64,000 nucleotides of DNA from Rhabdaerophilum calidifontis. Its GTDB lineage: Bacteria > Pseudomonadota > Alphaproteobacteria > Rhizobiales > Beijerinckiaceae. Shown here piece by piece: positions 17,324 through 24,991 of the stretch. The stretch is taken from assembly GCF_008641065.1 (NCBI RefSeq), contig NZ_VTRS01000007.1:95509-159508 (forward strand). Reading direction: 5' to 3'. The notes under the pieces were generated by a model that had not been told where the DNA came from, searched no databases, and worked only from the letters and a program-made list of their open reading frames with translations. Within the stretch, counting starts at the first letter, position 1. Each line of letters opens with the position of its first letter. A program made the translations under genes and the position numbers.

Positions 17324-17505
17324 TGCTGCCCCGCCTCTCCCTTTGCAGGCGGAAAGGGGCTGAACGCCCCGATCCGCGCCACGCGGACCTGATCTTCCGC
17401 CGCTTCTTCACGCTGATCGGCCGCCTGGAGCGGCCGCAGCGCGCCGCGCCCGAGACCAAGGCGCGCATCACGCGCCTTGACGATCCATCCCATCGCCCGT
17501 CCTGA
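17320..17505 (+). CDS. Possible small coupled protein in the GTA operon
   Basis: A 61-residue frame whose ATG overlaps the previous stop codon in the same way as most genes of this operon. The product is basic (ADLIFRRFFTLIGRLERPQRA) and not recognised. It fills an otherwise empty 195-base gap before gp4. It could be a chance frame in GC-rich DNA. Confidence 0.35.
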   Translation: MMLPRLSLCRRKGAERPDPRHADLIFRRFFTLIGRLERPQRAAPETKARITRLDDPSHRPS

Positions 17506-17518
17506 CCCGGATTTCCCG

Positions 17519-18121
17519 ATGACGAAGCTTCCCGATTTCGGCCGGCTAACCTCCCCACCGGCCGGAAGAGGCGTCCGCGCGCCTGCCCCCTCCCTCAAGC
17601 GCGCGGACGCCGACCTTCTCCCGCCCGATGCCGCCGGCGAGTTCGAGGGCTATGCCTCGGTCTTCGGCGTGATGGATCTCGGCCGCGACGTCGTGCTGCC
17701 GGGCGCCTTCCGCGCGACGCTGGAAAGGCGCGGCGCGCGGGGGGTGAAGCTGCTCTGGCAGCACGATCCGGCGCAGCCGATCGGCGAATGGCGCGAGATC
17801 CGCGAGGACCGGCACGGGCTCTATGTCCGCGGCGCGCTCGATCTCGGCCATGCGCGGGGGCGCGAGGCGCTGCGCCTGATGCGGCGCGGCGCCGTGGACG
17901 GGCTGTCGATCGGCTATCGCAGCGAGGCGGAGCGGCGCGATCCCGCGACCGGCCTGCGCCGGCTCGAACGCGTCGATCTCTGGGAAATCTCGCTCGTGAC
18001 CTTCCCGCTCCTGCCGCAGGCCAGGGTGCGCTCGGTCAAGGCGGCGTGGGCCGCCCTCATGCCGCGCCGAGGCGGCGCGGCGACTTCCGCCGGCTGGCCG
18101 GCATTCCAGCAAAGGACCTGA
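17519..18121 (+). CDS. GTA gp4, prohead maturation protease
   Basis: HK97-type prohead protease (peptidase family U35/S78 type), 200 residues, that trims the capsid protein during head assembly. Visible features are FEGYASVFGVMDLGRDVVLPGAF, the catalytic His in LLWQHDPAQPIG and the Ser in VDGLSIGYR, followed by DLWEISLVTFPLLPQARV. The ATG at 17519 is chosen; an in-frame TTG lies at 17477. It directly precedes the capsid gene, its substrate. Confidence 0.9.
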   Translation: MTKLPDFGRLTSPPAGRGVRAPAPSLKRADADLLPPDAAGEFEGYASVFGVMDLGRDVVLPGAFRATLERRGARGVKLLWQHDPAQPIGEWREIREDRHGLYVRGALDLGHARGREALRLMRRGAVDGLSIGYRSEAERRDPATGLRRLERVDLWEISLVTFPLLPQARVRSVKAAWAALMPRRGGAATSAGWPAFQQRT

Positions 18122-18124
18122 ACC

Positions 18125-19324
18125 ATGGACCATCAGAACGAGGCGCAGGCCGCGCCGGAGACCAAGGTGCTCGAGGCTTTCGAGGCCTTCCGGGCCGCCA
18201 ATGACGAACGGCTCGCCGAGATCGAGCGCCGCCAGGGCGCCGATATCCTGCTCGAGGAGAAGGTCGACCGCATCGGCCGTGCGATCGATCGCCTCGCCAC
18301 ATGGTCGCGCCGGCCAGCGCTGGCGCCGATGCCGGGGCGCGAGGGCGGCGATGTGCTCGAGCACAAGACCGCCTTCGACGCCTATATCCGCACCGGCCAG
18401 GGCGAGGCGTTGCGCCTCATCGAGGCCAAGGCGCTGAACGGCGCGATCGCCCCCGATGGCGGCTATCTCCTGCCGCCGGACGCCGAGGCTGGCATCCTCG
18501 CCCGCATGGCCTCGCTCTCGCCGATCCGCTCGGTGGCGAGCGTCCGCCCGCTCGCGAACATCTCGCTCAAGAAGGCGGTCTATCCCGTGGGCGCCAATGC
18601 CGGCTGGGCGACGGAGACCCCGCCGAGCAACACGATCGGCGCCTCGAGCTATGGCGAGATCACCTTCAACACGATGGAACTCTTCGCCCAGCCGGCGGCG
18701 ACGCAGGCGATGCTCGACGACGCTGCCGTCGATGTCGAGGAATGGATCGCCGACGAGATCCTGATGTCCTTCGCGGAGCAGGAAAGCGCGGCCTTCGTCA
18801 ACGGCGACGGCACCAACAAGCCCAAGGGGTTCATGACCTATCCGAAGGTCGCGGACAGTGCCTTCACCTGGGGCAATATCGGCATGATCGCCACCGGCGT
18901 CTCCGGCGCCTTCCCGGCCTCCAACCCCTCGGACACGCTGGTCGACCTCGCGCATGCGGTGAAGAGCGTCTATCGCCAGAACGGCGTCTTCGTCATGAAC
19001 CGCAAGACGCAGAACGCGATCCGCAAGTTCAAGGATGCCTCGGGCCAGTATCTCTGGGCGCCGGCGACGACGCCCGGTGCGCGGCCGAGCCTCATGGGCT
19101 TCCCCGTGATCGAGAGCGAGGACATGCCGGACATCGCCGCGAACAGCCATTCGGTTGCGTTCGGCGATTTCCGACGCGGCTATCTCGTGGTCGACCGGAT
19201 CGGCATCCGCGCGTTGCGCGATCCCTATTCCGCCAAGCCCTATGTGTTGTTCTACACCACGAAGCGCGTCGGCGGCGGCGTCCAGGATTTCGAGGCGATC
19301 AAATTGCTGCGCTTCGGCACCTGA
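18125..19324 (+). CDS. GTA gp5, major capsid protein
   Basis: HK97-fold capsid protein, 399 residues, building the GTA head. The first 100 or so residues include a charged coiled-coil (FEAFRAANDERLAEIERR) acting as scaffold, expected to be removed by gp4. The mature part begins around AFDAYIRTG and contains PDGGYLLPPDAEAGIL, GWATETPPSN, ELFAQPAATQAMLDDAAVD and a C-terminal VDRIGIRALRDPY, all typical of the family. It is followed by an antisense protease gene only four bases away, which separates it from gp6. Confidence 0.95.
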   Translation: MDHQNEAQAAPETKVLEAFEAFRAANDERLAEIERRQGADILLEEKVDRIGRAIDRLATWSRRPALAPMPGREGGDVLEHKTAFDAYIRTGQGEALRLIEAKALNGAIAPDGGYLLPPDAEAGILARMASLSPIRSVASVRPLANISLKKAVYPVGANAGWATETPPSNTIGASSYGEITFNTMELFAQPAATQAMLDDAAVDVEEWIADEILMSFAEQESAAFVNGDGTNKPKGFMTYPKVADSAFTWGNIGMIATGVSGAFPASNPSDTLVDLAHAVKSVYRQNGVFVMNRKTQNAIRKFKDASGQYLWAPATTPGARPSLMGFPVIESEDMPDIAANSHSVAFGDFRRGYLVVDRIGIRALRDPYSAKPYVLFYTTKRVGGGVQDFEAIKLLRFGT

Positions 19325-19328
19325 GCCG

Positions 19329-20087
19329 TCAGGGCGCGGCGGCGCTCCGCCCCCAGCGGCCGAGCACGCCATCAATCCAGCCGGCCTGCGGCGCGACGCG
19401 CACCGCCTGTGCCGTCGTGCCGCAGCTCTTCGCGCGGCCGAACGCCTCGCGGCCATAGACCACGCCGACGACGAGCCGGTCCTCCAGGACCGGACCGCCG
19501 GAATCGCCGGTGCAGACGGCGAAATCGTCGAGCCCGGCATCCGGCGTGTAGCCGAGGCGCATGAAGCGCGGGTAGAAGCGCGGCAGAACCGAGACGCGGG
19601 CGCTGCGCAGGGTGCCCGCGCTTTCCTCGAGGCCGTCGACCGCGAGGCCGAACCCCGCGATCACCCGCCGCGCGCCGACGGCATGCCCGCCCGCGCCGCG
19701 GTCGATCGCCATCGGCAGGAAGCGGGCCGGAAGCTGGCCTTCGAGCCGGATCAGCGCGATGTCGATCGAGACGCGCGAGCGCGGCGAGAAGCCGGGATGG
19801 ATCGCCTTCGCCGCGACACGCTGAAGGACATGCGAGCCGTTCTCGGGATAGGCGACCGCGATCCGCTTGTTGCCGGCGACGCAATGCGCCGCCGTGAGGA
19901 TGATGTCGCGCGCGATGGCGGTGCCGGTGCAGGCGCCGTGCCGGTTCCGCTCGTTCGAGAGCACCATGACGAGATGCGCACCGAGCCCTGAATCCGGCCC
20001 GGACGCCCGCCCGCCAAGCGCCCACGCCTCCGGCACGGCCGCGGCGAGCACCAGTGCGAGAACAGCGAAGCGGCGAGCCTTGATCAC
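19329..20087 (-). CDS. Secreted trypsin-fold serine protease inside the GTA cluster
   Basis: A 252-residue S1-family protease with a signal peptide (MIKARRFAVLALVLAAAVPEAWA). The catalytic triad is complete: H68 in LTAAHC, D109 in DIALIRL and S196 in TGDSGGPV. The position that in trypsin holds Asp189 is Ala here (A190), so cleavage after Lys/Arg is not expected. Start is GTG at 20087, chosen for the signal peptide. The gene is on the opposite strand to the surrounding GTA genes, between capsid and connector, and its stop nearly abuts gp5. I do not know of a role in GTA particles; it may be an inserted cargo gene acting in the periplasm or outside the cell. Confidence 0.9.
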   Translation of the reverse strand: MIKARRFAVLALVLAAAVPEAWALGGRASGPDSGLGAHLVMVLSNERNRHGACTGTAIARDIILTAAHCVAGNKRIAVAYPENGSHVLQRVAAKAIHPGFSPRSRVSIDIALIRLEGQLPARFLPMAIDRGAGGHAVGARRVIAGFGLAVDGLEESAGTLRSARVSVLPRFYPRFMRLGYTPDAGLDDFAVCTGDSGGPVLEDRLVVGVVYGREAFGRAKSCGTTAQAVRVAPQAGWIDGVLGRWGRSAAAP

Positions 20088-20156
20088 GGGCCGGACCTTG
20101 GCACCGGACCGGGCCCCGCGCAAGCGCCATGCGGCGCTGTCGAGAGGATGGTTGCG

Positions 20157-20732
20157 ATGATACCCGTTTTGATCGAGGGGCCGGCGCTGGAGCCGGTGAC
20201 GCTGGCCGAGGCGAAGCTCTGGCTGCGGCTCGACGGCCCCGACGAGGACGATCTCGTCATGGCGCTGATCGTGGCGGCCCGGCTGATGGTCGAGGCCGAG
20301 AACGGCCAGGTGCTGATCGGTCAGAATTGGCGCCTCGTCGGCGATCGCTGGCCGGAAGGCGGGCTGATTCCGGTGCGGATCGGGCGGATTCTGGCAGTCA
20401 CCGGCGGGCGCGTCTTCCCGTCGGAGGGGCCGGCGGTGCCGATCGCGGCCGATCGCTTCACCGTGTTCCCGCATGCCGATCCGCCCGGGATCCTGCCGCT
20501 GGAAACGCCCAATCCCGGCCGGGTTGCCTCCGGGATCGAGATCGACCTGCGCCTCGGCTTCGGCGAGACGGCCGGCGCCGTGCCCGAGACGATCCGCCTC
20601 GCGATCCGCCGCCTGGTGATGCTCTGGTACGAGAATCGCGGCGATGCAGGGGATGTCGAGGCCGGGCTGCCGCCCGCGATCCGCGCATTGCTCAAGCCGT
20701 TCCGGCGCTTCCGCCTGGGGAGCGCGCGATGA
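20157..20732 (+). CDS. GTA gp6, head-tail connector (adaptor)
   Basis: A 191-residue protein of the phage head-tail connector family that binds below the portal. The N-terminal VTLAEAKLWLRLDGPDEDDLVMALI is a recognisable family signature, and the C-terminal IRLAIRRLVMLWYENRGD helix is typical. AGAGGA with suitable spacing supports ATG 20157; ATG 20148 is in frame but too close to it. First plus-strand gene after the antisense protease. Confidence 0.88.
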   Translation: MIPVLIEGPALEPVTLAEAKLWLRLDGPDEDDLVMALIVAARLMVEAENGQVLIGQNWRLVGDRWPEGGLIPVRIGRILAVTGGRVFPSEGPAVPIAADRFTVFPHADPPGILPLETPNPGRVASGIEIDLRLGFGETAGAVPETIRLAIRRLVMLWYENRGDAGDVEAGLPPAIRALLKPFRRFRLGSAR

Positions 20733-21070
20733 GTGCGGCGCGGCGGATTGTTGCCGGCGGCCTGCGCCGGCACCGGATCGTGGTCGAGGCGCCGGCCGAG
20801 ATCCCCGATGCGCTCGGCGGCGCCCGGCCGGGCTGGGCGGTGCTCGCGACCCTGTGGGCGCGGATCGAGGCGACGGGCGGGCGCGAGCCGGTGGAAGCCG
20901 GCCGGGCCGAAGGCCGGACGGAGACGCGCATCACCCTGCGCCACCGGCCCGGCATCGATCCCCGGATGCGGTTCCGGCTCGGCGCGCGGATCTTCCTGAT
21001 CCGCGCCGTGTTCGATCCGGACGGACGCCGCCGCGACCTCGTCTGCCTGTGTGAGGAGACGACGCCATGA
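20729..21070 (+). CDS. GTA gp7, head closure protein (stopper)
   Basis: A 113-residue beta-rich protein of the phage head closure family, closing the head-tail channel. Typical elements are GWAVLATLWARIEATGGREP, RTETRITLRHRPGIDPRMRF and IFLIRAVFDPDGRRRDLVCLCEE. The ATG overlaps the gp6 stop and the stop overlaps the gp8 start, as in the Rhodobacter operon. Confidence 0.85.
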   Translation: MSAARRIVAGGLRRHRIVVEAPAEIPDALGGARPGWAVLATLWARIEATGGREPVEAGRAEGRTETRITLRHRPGIDPRMRFRLGARIFLIRAVFDPDGRRRDLVCLCEETTP

Positions 21071-21480
21071 CCGTGCCGCTCCACCCGATCCTGAGCCTCA
21101 AGGCGGCGCTGCGGACGCGGCTTCTCGCCGATCCGGATCTCGCGGCCTTGATCGGAGGCGCCGTGCATGACGCGCCGCCGCGCGGCCTCGACCCGCCCTA
21201 TCTCGCCCTCGGCGATGCCCGGCTGACGGAGAACGGCGCAAGCCTTGCCGAAGGTGCGATCATCGATTGCGAACTCGTCGGCGTGACACGGGAGCGCGGC
21301 AGCGCCGGCGCGCTCGAACTGGCTGCGGCGGTCGCTGCTGCCCTGGCGGACCCGCTTCCCGTGCTGAGCGCGCATCGGCTCGTGGCGCTCGATCTCCGTC
21401 AGGTCGAAACCCGGCACGATCCCGCTTCCGGCCTCACCCGCGCGATCCTCCGGTTTCGCGCCTTCACCGAACCAACCTGA
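21067..21480 (+). CDS. GTA gp8, tail terminator (DUF3168)
   Basis: A 137-residue DUF3168 protein that caps the tail tube at the head end. Features are the N-terminal LKAALRTRLLADPDLAALIGG, VHDAPPRGLDPPYLALGD and the C-terminal VALDLRQVETRHDPASGLTR. Overlaps gp7 by four bases. Confidence 0.88.
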   Translation: MTVPLHPILSLKAALRTRLLADPDLAALIGGAVHDAPPRGLDPPYLALGDARLTENGASLAEGAIIDCELVGVTRERGSAGALELAAAVAAALADPLPVLSAHRLVALDLRQVETRHDPASGLTRAILRFRAFTEPT

Positions 21481-21497
21481 ACCCGACGGGGGATTCC

Positions 21498-21908
21498 ATG
21501 GCGGCGCAACGCGGCAAGGATCTGCTTCTCAAGGTCGATGACGGAACCGGCCTTCTCGTAACCGTGGCGGGGCTGCGCACGCGCCGCCTTGCCTTCAATG
21601 CCGAGGCGGTCGACATCACCCACTCGGAATCGGCCGGACGCTGGCGCGAACTGCTCGACGGCGCCGGCGTGAAACGCGCGAGCATCACCGGCGCCGGCGT
21701 GTTCCGGGACGCGGCCTCGGATGCGCTGATCCGCCAGATCTTCTTCGACGGGCTGATCCGCCGGTTCCAGGTGGTCCTGCCGGATTTCGGCACGATCGAG
21801 GGGCCGTTCCAGGTCGCCGCATTGGATTTCCGCGGTGAGCACCAGGGCGAGGTCACGTTCGACATGACGCTCGAGAGCGCCGGCGCGCTCGTCTTCACCG
21901 CGCTGTGA
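21498..21908 (+). CDS. GTA gp9, major tail (tube) protein
   Basis: A 136-residue tail tube subunit of the TP901-1 major tail family. It starts MAAQRGKDLLLKVDDGTG and contains TRRLAFNAEAVDITHSES and the C-terminal GEHQGEVTFDMTLESAGALVF. GACGGGGGATTCC precedes the ATG. Confidence 0.9.
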   Translation: MAAQRGKDLLLKVDDGTGLLVTVAGLRTRRLAFNAEAVDITHSESAGRWRELLDGAGVKRASITGAGVFRDAASDALIRQIFFDGLIRRFQVVLPDFGTIEGPFQVAALDFRGEHQGEVTFDMTLESAGALVFTAL

Positions 21909-21915
21909 GGGCGAA

Positions 21916-22278
21916 ATGGCGAACAGGCATCGTGGCGAGGTGACGCTTGTGCTCGACGGCACCCGCTTCACCCTGCGCCTGACGCTCCAGGCACTGGCCG
22001 AGATCGAGACCGCGCTGGAGCTTCCCGGCCTCGGCGCGCTCGGCGCCCGGCTCGGCGGCGGGCGGCTCTCGGCGCGCGACCTCGCGATCGTGCTCGCGGC
22101 CGCGATCCGCGGCGGCGGTGCGGCGATCGATGATGAAACGGTGGCCGCCCGCGTGGCGGCCTCGGACCTGCCGGCGGTTCTTGCGGCGCTCGGCGTGCTG
22201 TTCGAGGCGAGCTTCGCGGGGGAGGCCGGCGCGGCGCGCCCCCCGGACCCTCCGCTGCCGGCGGCGCGGGGAGCCTGA
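21916..22278 (+). CDS. GTA gp10, tail assembly protein
   Basis: A 120-residue protein of the GTA gp10 family, likely a tail assembly chaperone. The pattern ANRHRGEVTLVLDGTRFTLR followed by LTLQALAEIETALELPGLGAL and LSARDLAIVLAAAIRGGG is characteristic. It starts seven bases after gp9. Confidence 0.85.
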   Translation: MANRHRGEVTLVLDGTRFTLRLTLQALAEIETALELPGLGALGARLGGGRLSARDLAIVLAAAIRGGGAAIDDETVAARVAASDLPAVLAALGVLFEASFAGEAGAARPPDPPLPAARGA

Positions 22279-22313
22279 ACCCGGACGCGGATGCCGGCCT
22301 GCCCTGGCCGGAC

Positions 22314-22523
22314 ATGCTCGCCTTCGGGCTCGGGATCCTCGCCCTGCCGCCGGATGCCTTCTGGCGCCTGACGCTGCCGGAATTCCTCGCGGCGCTCGAA
22401 GCGCGCACCGGCCGTCGCCGTGCCGTGTCGCCGCTCGGACGCGCCGAATTCGCCGCGCTGATGGCGCGCTTTCCCGATGATTCCGTTCCGATTGCTGCAA
22501 GGAGCCATCCCCATGGCGCATGA
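22314..22523 (+). CDS. GTA gp10.1, phage tail assembly chaperone
   Basis: A 69-residue protein of the rcc01693-type family (FGLGILALPPDAFWRLTLPEFLAALEA). In relatives the chain begins a few residues earlier with a PW motif; here the matching LPWPD lies just upstream in frame but no ATG, GTG or TTG precedes it. The true start may be a CTG at about 22275-22302, or the first ATG at 22314 is used and the protein is shorter. The end overlaps gp11. Confidence 0.72.
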   Translation: MLAFGLGILALPPDAFWRLTLPEFLAALEARTGRRRAVSPLGRAEFAALMARFPDDSVPIAARSHPHGA

Positions 22524-22980
22524 TCTCGACGAGGCGGCCGAGGCCCTGGGCGGGCTTGGCGACCATATGTCCCGGCTCGACCAGCTCGCGACCCAGTTCG
22601 GCCGCTCGCTTTCGCGCACGCTCGCCTCGGGCATCGCGCAGGGCCGGAGCTTCGACGACATCCTCCAGCGGCTCGGGGAGCGGCTCGTCGAACTCTCCCT
22701 GCGCGCGGCCTTCAAGCCGCTGGAGACCGGGCTCGGCTCGGTCTTCAACGGGATCAGCGGCGCGGTTTCCGGGCTGTTCGGCGGCGGTGGTGGCGGCGAG
22801 GGGCTTTTCTCGGGCGGTACCGGGGGCGGGGAGGCGGGGTTCGGCGGGCTGTTCGGTGGCGGCGGCGTGACCGTCAACATGGCGGTCTCGACGCCGGACG
22901 CGGAGAGCTTCCGCAATTCCGAGGGGCAGATCGGTGCCGCGCTCGCCCGCGCCGTGACGCGCGGCCAGCGCAATCTCTGA
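22513..22980 (+). CDS. GTA gp11, tail tape measure protein
   Basis: A 155-residue tape-measure protein that sets tail length. The N-terminal helix (DEAAEALGGLGDHMSRLDQL), the SFDDILQRLGERLVELSLRAAFKPLE segment and a glycine-rich C-terminal part (residues about 90-120) match the GTA family. Rhodobacter gp11 is about 219 residues, so this is short. AAGGAG supports ATG 22513. Overlaps gp10.1 by 11 bases. Confidence 0.85.
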   Translation: MAHDLDEAAEALGGLGDHMSRLDQLATQFGRSLSRTLASGIAQGRSFDDILQRLGERLVELSLRAAFKPLETGLGSVFNGISGAVSGLFGGGGGGEGLFSGGTGGGEAGFGGLFGGGGVTVNMAVSTPDAESFRNSEGQIGAALARAVTRGQRNL

Positions 22981-22991
22981 CGGAGGACAGG

Positions 22992-23639
22992 ATGAGCATC
23001 GCCGGCTTTCACGAGGTGCGCTTCCCGCTCGATATCGCGCTCGGCGCGCGGGGCGGGCCGGAGCGCAAGACCGAGATCGTCACCACCGCCACCGGGCGCG
23101 AGGAGCGTAACGCGCGCTGGGCGCATTCCCGCCGCAAATACGATGCCGGCTACGGCGTGAAGACCATCGCCCGGCTCGCCGAGATCGTGGCCTTTTTCGA
23201 GGAGCGGCGCGGCCGGCTGCACGGCTTCCGCTTCCGCGACCGCCTCGACTGGACCTCGGCGCCCGGCAACGCCGCGCCGGGCCCACTCGACCAGGCGCTC
23301 GGCACCGGGGATGGTGCCCGTGTCGAATTCGCGCTTCGCAAGACCTATGGCACGGTCTTCGCCCCCTATTCCCGCCCGATCCTCAAGCCGGTCTCGGGGT
23401 CCGTCCGGGTGGCTGTGGCCGGGATCGAGGCCGTGGCGGGAACCGCATTCCATGCCGATGCGGCGAGCGGGATCGTCACCTTCCAGCCCGGCCATGTCCC
23501 GCCCCCCGGCGCGGCGGTGACGGCGGGCTTCGTGTTCGATGTGCCGGTGCGTTTCGACACGGATTTCCTCGAATTCGACCTCTCCGCCTTCGAGGCGGGG
23601 GCGATCCCCTCCATCCCGCTCGTCGAATTGAGGGCCTGA
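22992..23639 (+). CDS. GTA gp12, distal tail protein (DUF2460)
   Basis: A 215-residue DUF2460 protein connecting the tail tube to the baseplate. It begins MSIAGFHEVRFPLDIALGARGGPERKT-like and contains the family motifs RRKYDAGYGVKT, LHGFRFRDRLDW and VRFDTDFLEFDLSAFEAGAIPSIPLVE. GGAGGACAGG precedes the ATG. Confidence 0.92.
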   Translation: MSIAGFHEVRFPLDIALGARGGPERKTEIVTTATGREERNARWAHSRRKYDAGYGVKTIARLAEIVAFFEERRGRLHGFRFRDRLDWTSAPGNAAPGPLDQALGTGDGARVEFALRKTYGTVFAPYSRPILKPVSGSVRVAVAGIEAVAGTAFHADAASGIVTFQPGHVPPPGAAVTAGFVFDVPVRFDTDFLEFDLSAFEAGAIPSIPLVELRA

Positions 23640-23641
23640 CC

Positions 23642-24526
23642 ATGCGCATGCTGCCCCCCGTTCTCGCCGCGGGCCTCGCCTCCGGCGTGACCACGCATTG
23701 CCGCTGCTGGCTGCTGACGCGCCCGGACGGCTTCGCGCTGGGCCTGACCGATCATGACCGCGACCTCGTGATCGACGGCCGGACCTTCGAGGCGCAGGGT
23801 GGCTTCGAGGCGAGCGCGACCGAGGCGGGCGCCGGGATGGCCGTTACCGGCGGCGAGGTGGCGGGCTCGCTGTCGAGCGCCCGCATCCTGCCCGAAGAGA
23901 TCGAGGCCGGGCTCTATGACGGCGCCGAACTCCGGACCTATCTCGTCGACTGGTCGGCTCCCGCGCTCGATGGCCTGATCGAGGTGGCGACGCTCGGCGA
24001 GATCCGGCGGCTCGACGGCCGCTTCGTCGCCGAGACGCGCAGCGCACTGCACGCCTACGACCAGGCGCGCGGCCGGCTCTTCGCCGCCGCGTGTGACGCC
24101 GAACTCGGCGATACGCGCTGCGGGATCGGGCTCGGCGGCCCGCCCTATCGCCTCGACGGGGTGATCGGGGAAACGGACGGATCGCTGACCCTTGCTGTGC
24201 CGGCGCTTGCCGGCAGCGCCACCGGGCTGTTCACCCGCGGGCTGCTGCATTTCATCTCCGGCGCCAATGCGGGCGGCTCGGCCCTGATCAAGGAGCACCG
24301 CCCGGGCGGCGTGCTCGTTCTGTGGCAGCCGCTGGTCCGCGCGATGGCGCTCGGCGATTCCGTTACTGCCAGGGCCGGCTGCGACAAGCGTTTTGCGACC
24401 TGCCGCGACCGGTTCGGCAATGCCGTGAACTTCCGCGGCTTTCCCCATATCCCGGCGCCGGATTTCGTGCTGACCTATGCCCGGACGGGCGAGGGCCGGC
24501 ATCTCGGCCGGCCGCTGGTTGCGTGA
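23642..24526 (+). CDS. GTA gp13, tail hub protein (DUF2163)
   Basis: A 294-residue DUF2163 protein with the C-terminal phage_BR0599 domain. Motifs are HCRCWLLTRPDGFALGLTDHDRDL, AGMAVTGGEVAGSLSSARI and NAVNFRGFPHIPAPD. Four cysteines near ACDAELGDTRC and GCDKRFATC are placed as in tail-tip hub proteins reported to hold a 4Fe-4S cluster; the cluster itself is inference. Only two bases after gp12. Confidence 0.92.
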   Translation: MRMLPPVLAAGLASGVTTHCRCWLLTRPDGFALGLTDHDRDLVIDGRTFEAQGGFEASATEAGAGMAVTGGEVAGSLSSARILPEEIEAGLYDGAELRTYLVDWSAPALDGLIEVATLGEIRRLDGRFVAETRSALHAYDQARGRLFAAACDAELGDTRCGIGLGGPPYRLDGVIGETDGSLTLAVPALAGSATGLFTRGLLHFISGANAGGSALIKEHRPGGVLVLWQPLVRAMALGDSVTARAGCDKRFATCRDRFGNAVNFRGFPHIPAPDFVLTYARTGEGRHLGRPLVA

Positions 24527-24535
24527 GGGCGGCCG

Positions 24536-24991
24536 ATGAGCGCCTCCGCAGCCCCGCAGCCGACCCGCGCGGCGATTGTCACCGCCGCGCGCGGCTGGAT
24601 CGGAACCCCCTACCGGCATCAGGCCTCGCTGCGCGGCGCGGGCTGCGATTGCCTCGGGCTGCTGCGCGGCCTCTGGCGCGAGCTGATCGGCCCGGAACCG
24701 GCGGCACTAGGCCCCTATTCCCCCGCCTGGGCTGAGATCGGCGGCGGCGATCCGCTGATCGAGGCGGCCCGGCGCCATCTCGCGCCGCGCGCGGACGGCA
24801 GCATCGCCCCCGGCGCGGTGCTGCTCTTCCGCTGGCGGCCCGGCCTTCCCGCCAAGCATTGCGGCATTGCCACGGCGCCGGACCGGATGATCCACGCCCA
24901 TGATGGCGCCGCGGTCGCCGAGGTGGCGATCGTTCCCCAATGGCGGCGGCGGCTCGCCGCGACCTTCGACTTTCCCGGCATGGTGGATTGA
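24536..24991 (+). CDS. GTA gp14, NlpC/P60 cell-wall peptidase
   Basis: A 151-residue peptidase of the NlpC/P60 fold at the tail tip, opening host peptidoglycan during DNA delivery. GWIGTPYRHQASLRGAGCDCLGLLR holds the catalytic Cys, and PAKHCGIATAPDRMIHAHDG the His. The stop codon overlaps the gp15 ATG by one base. Confidence 0.92.
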   Translation: MSASAAPQPTRAAIVTAARGWIGTPYRHQASLRGAGCDCLGLLRGLWRELIGPEPAALGPYSPAWAEIGGGDPLIEAARRHLAPRADGSIAPGAVLLFRWRPGLPAKHCGIATAPDRMIHAHDGAAVAEVAIVPQWRRRLAATFDFPGMVD

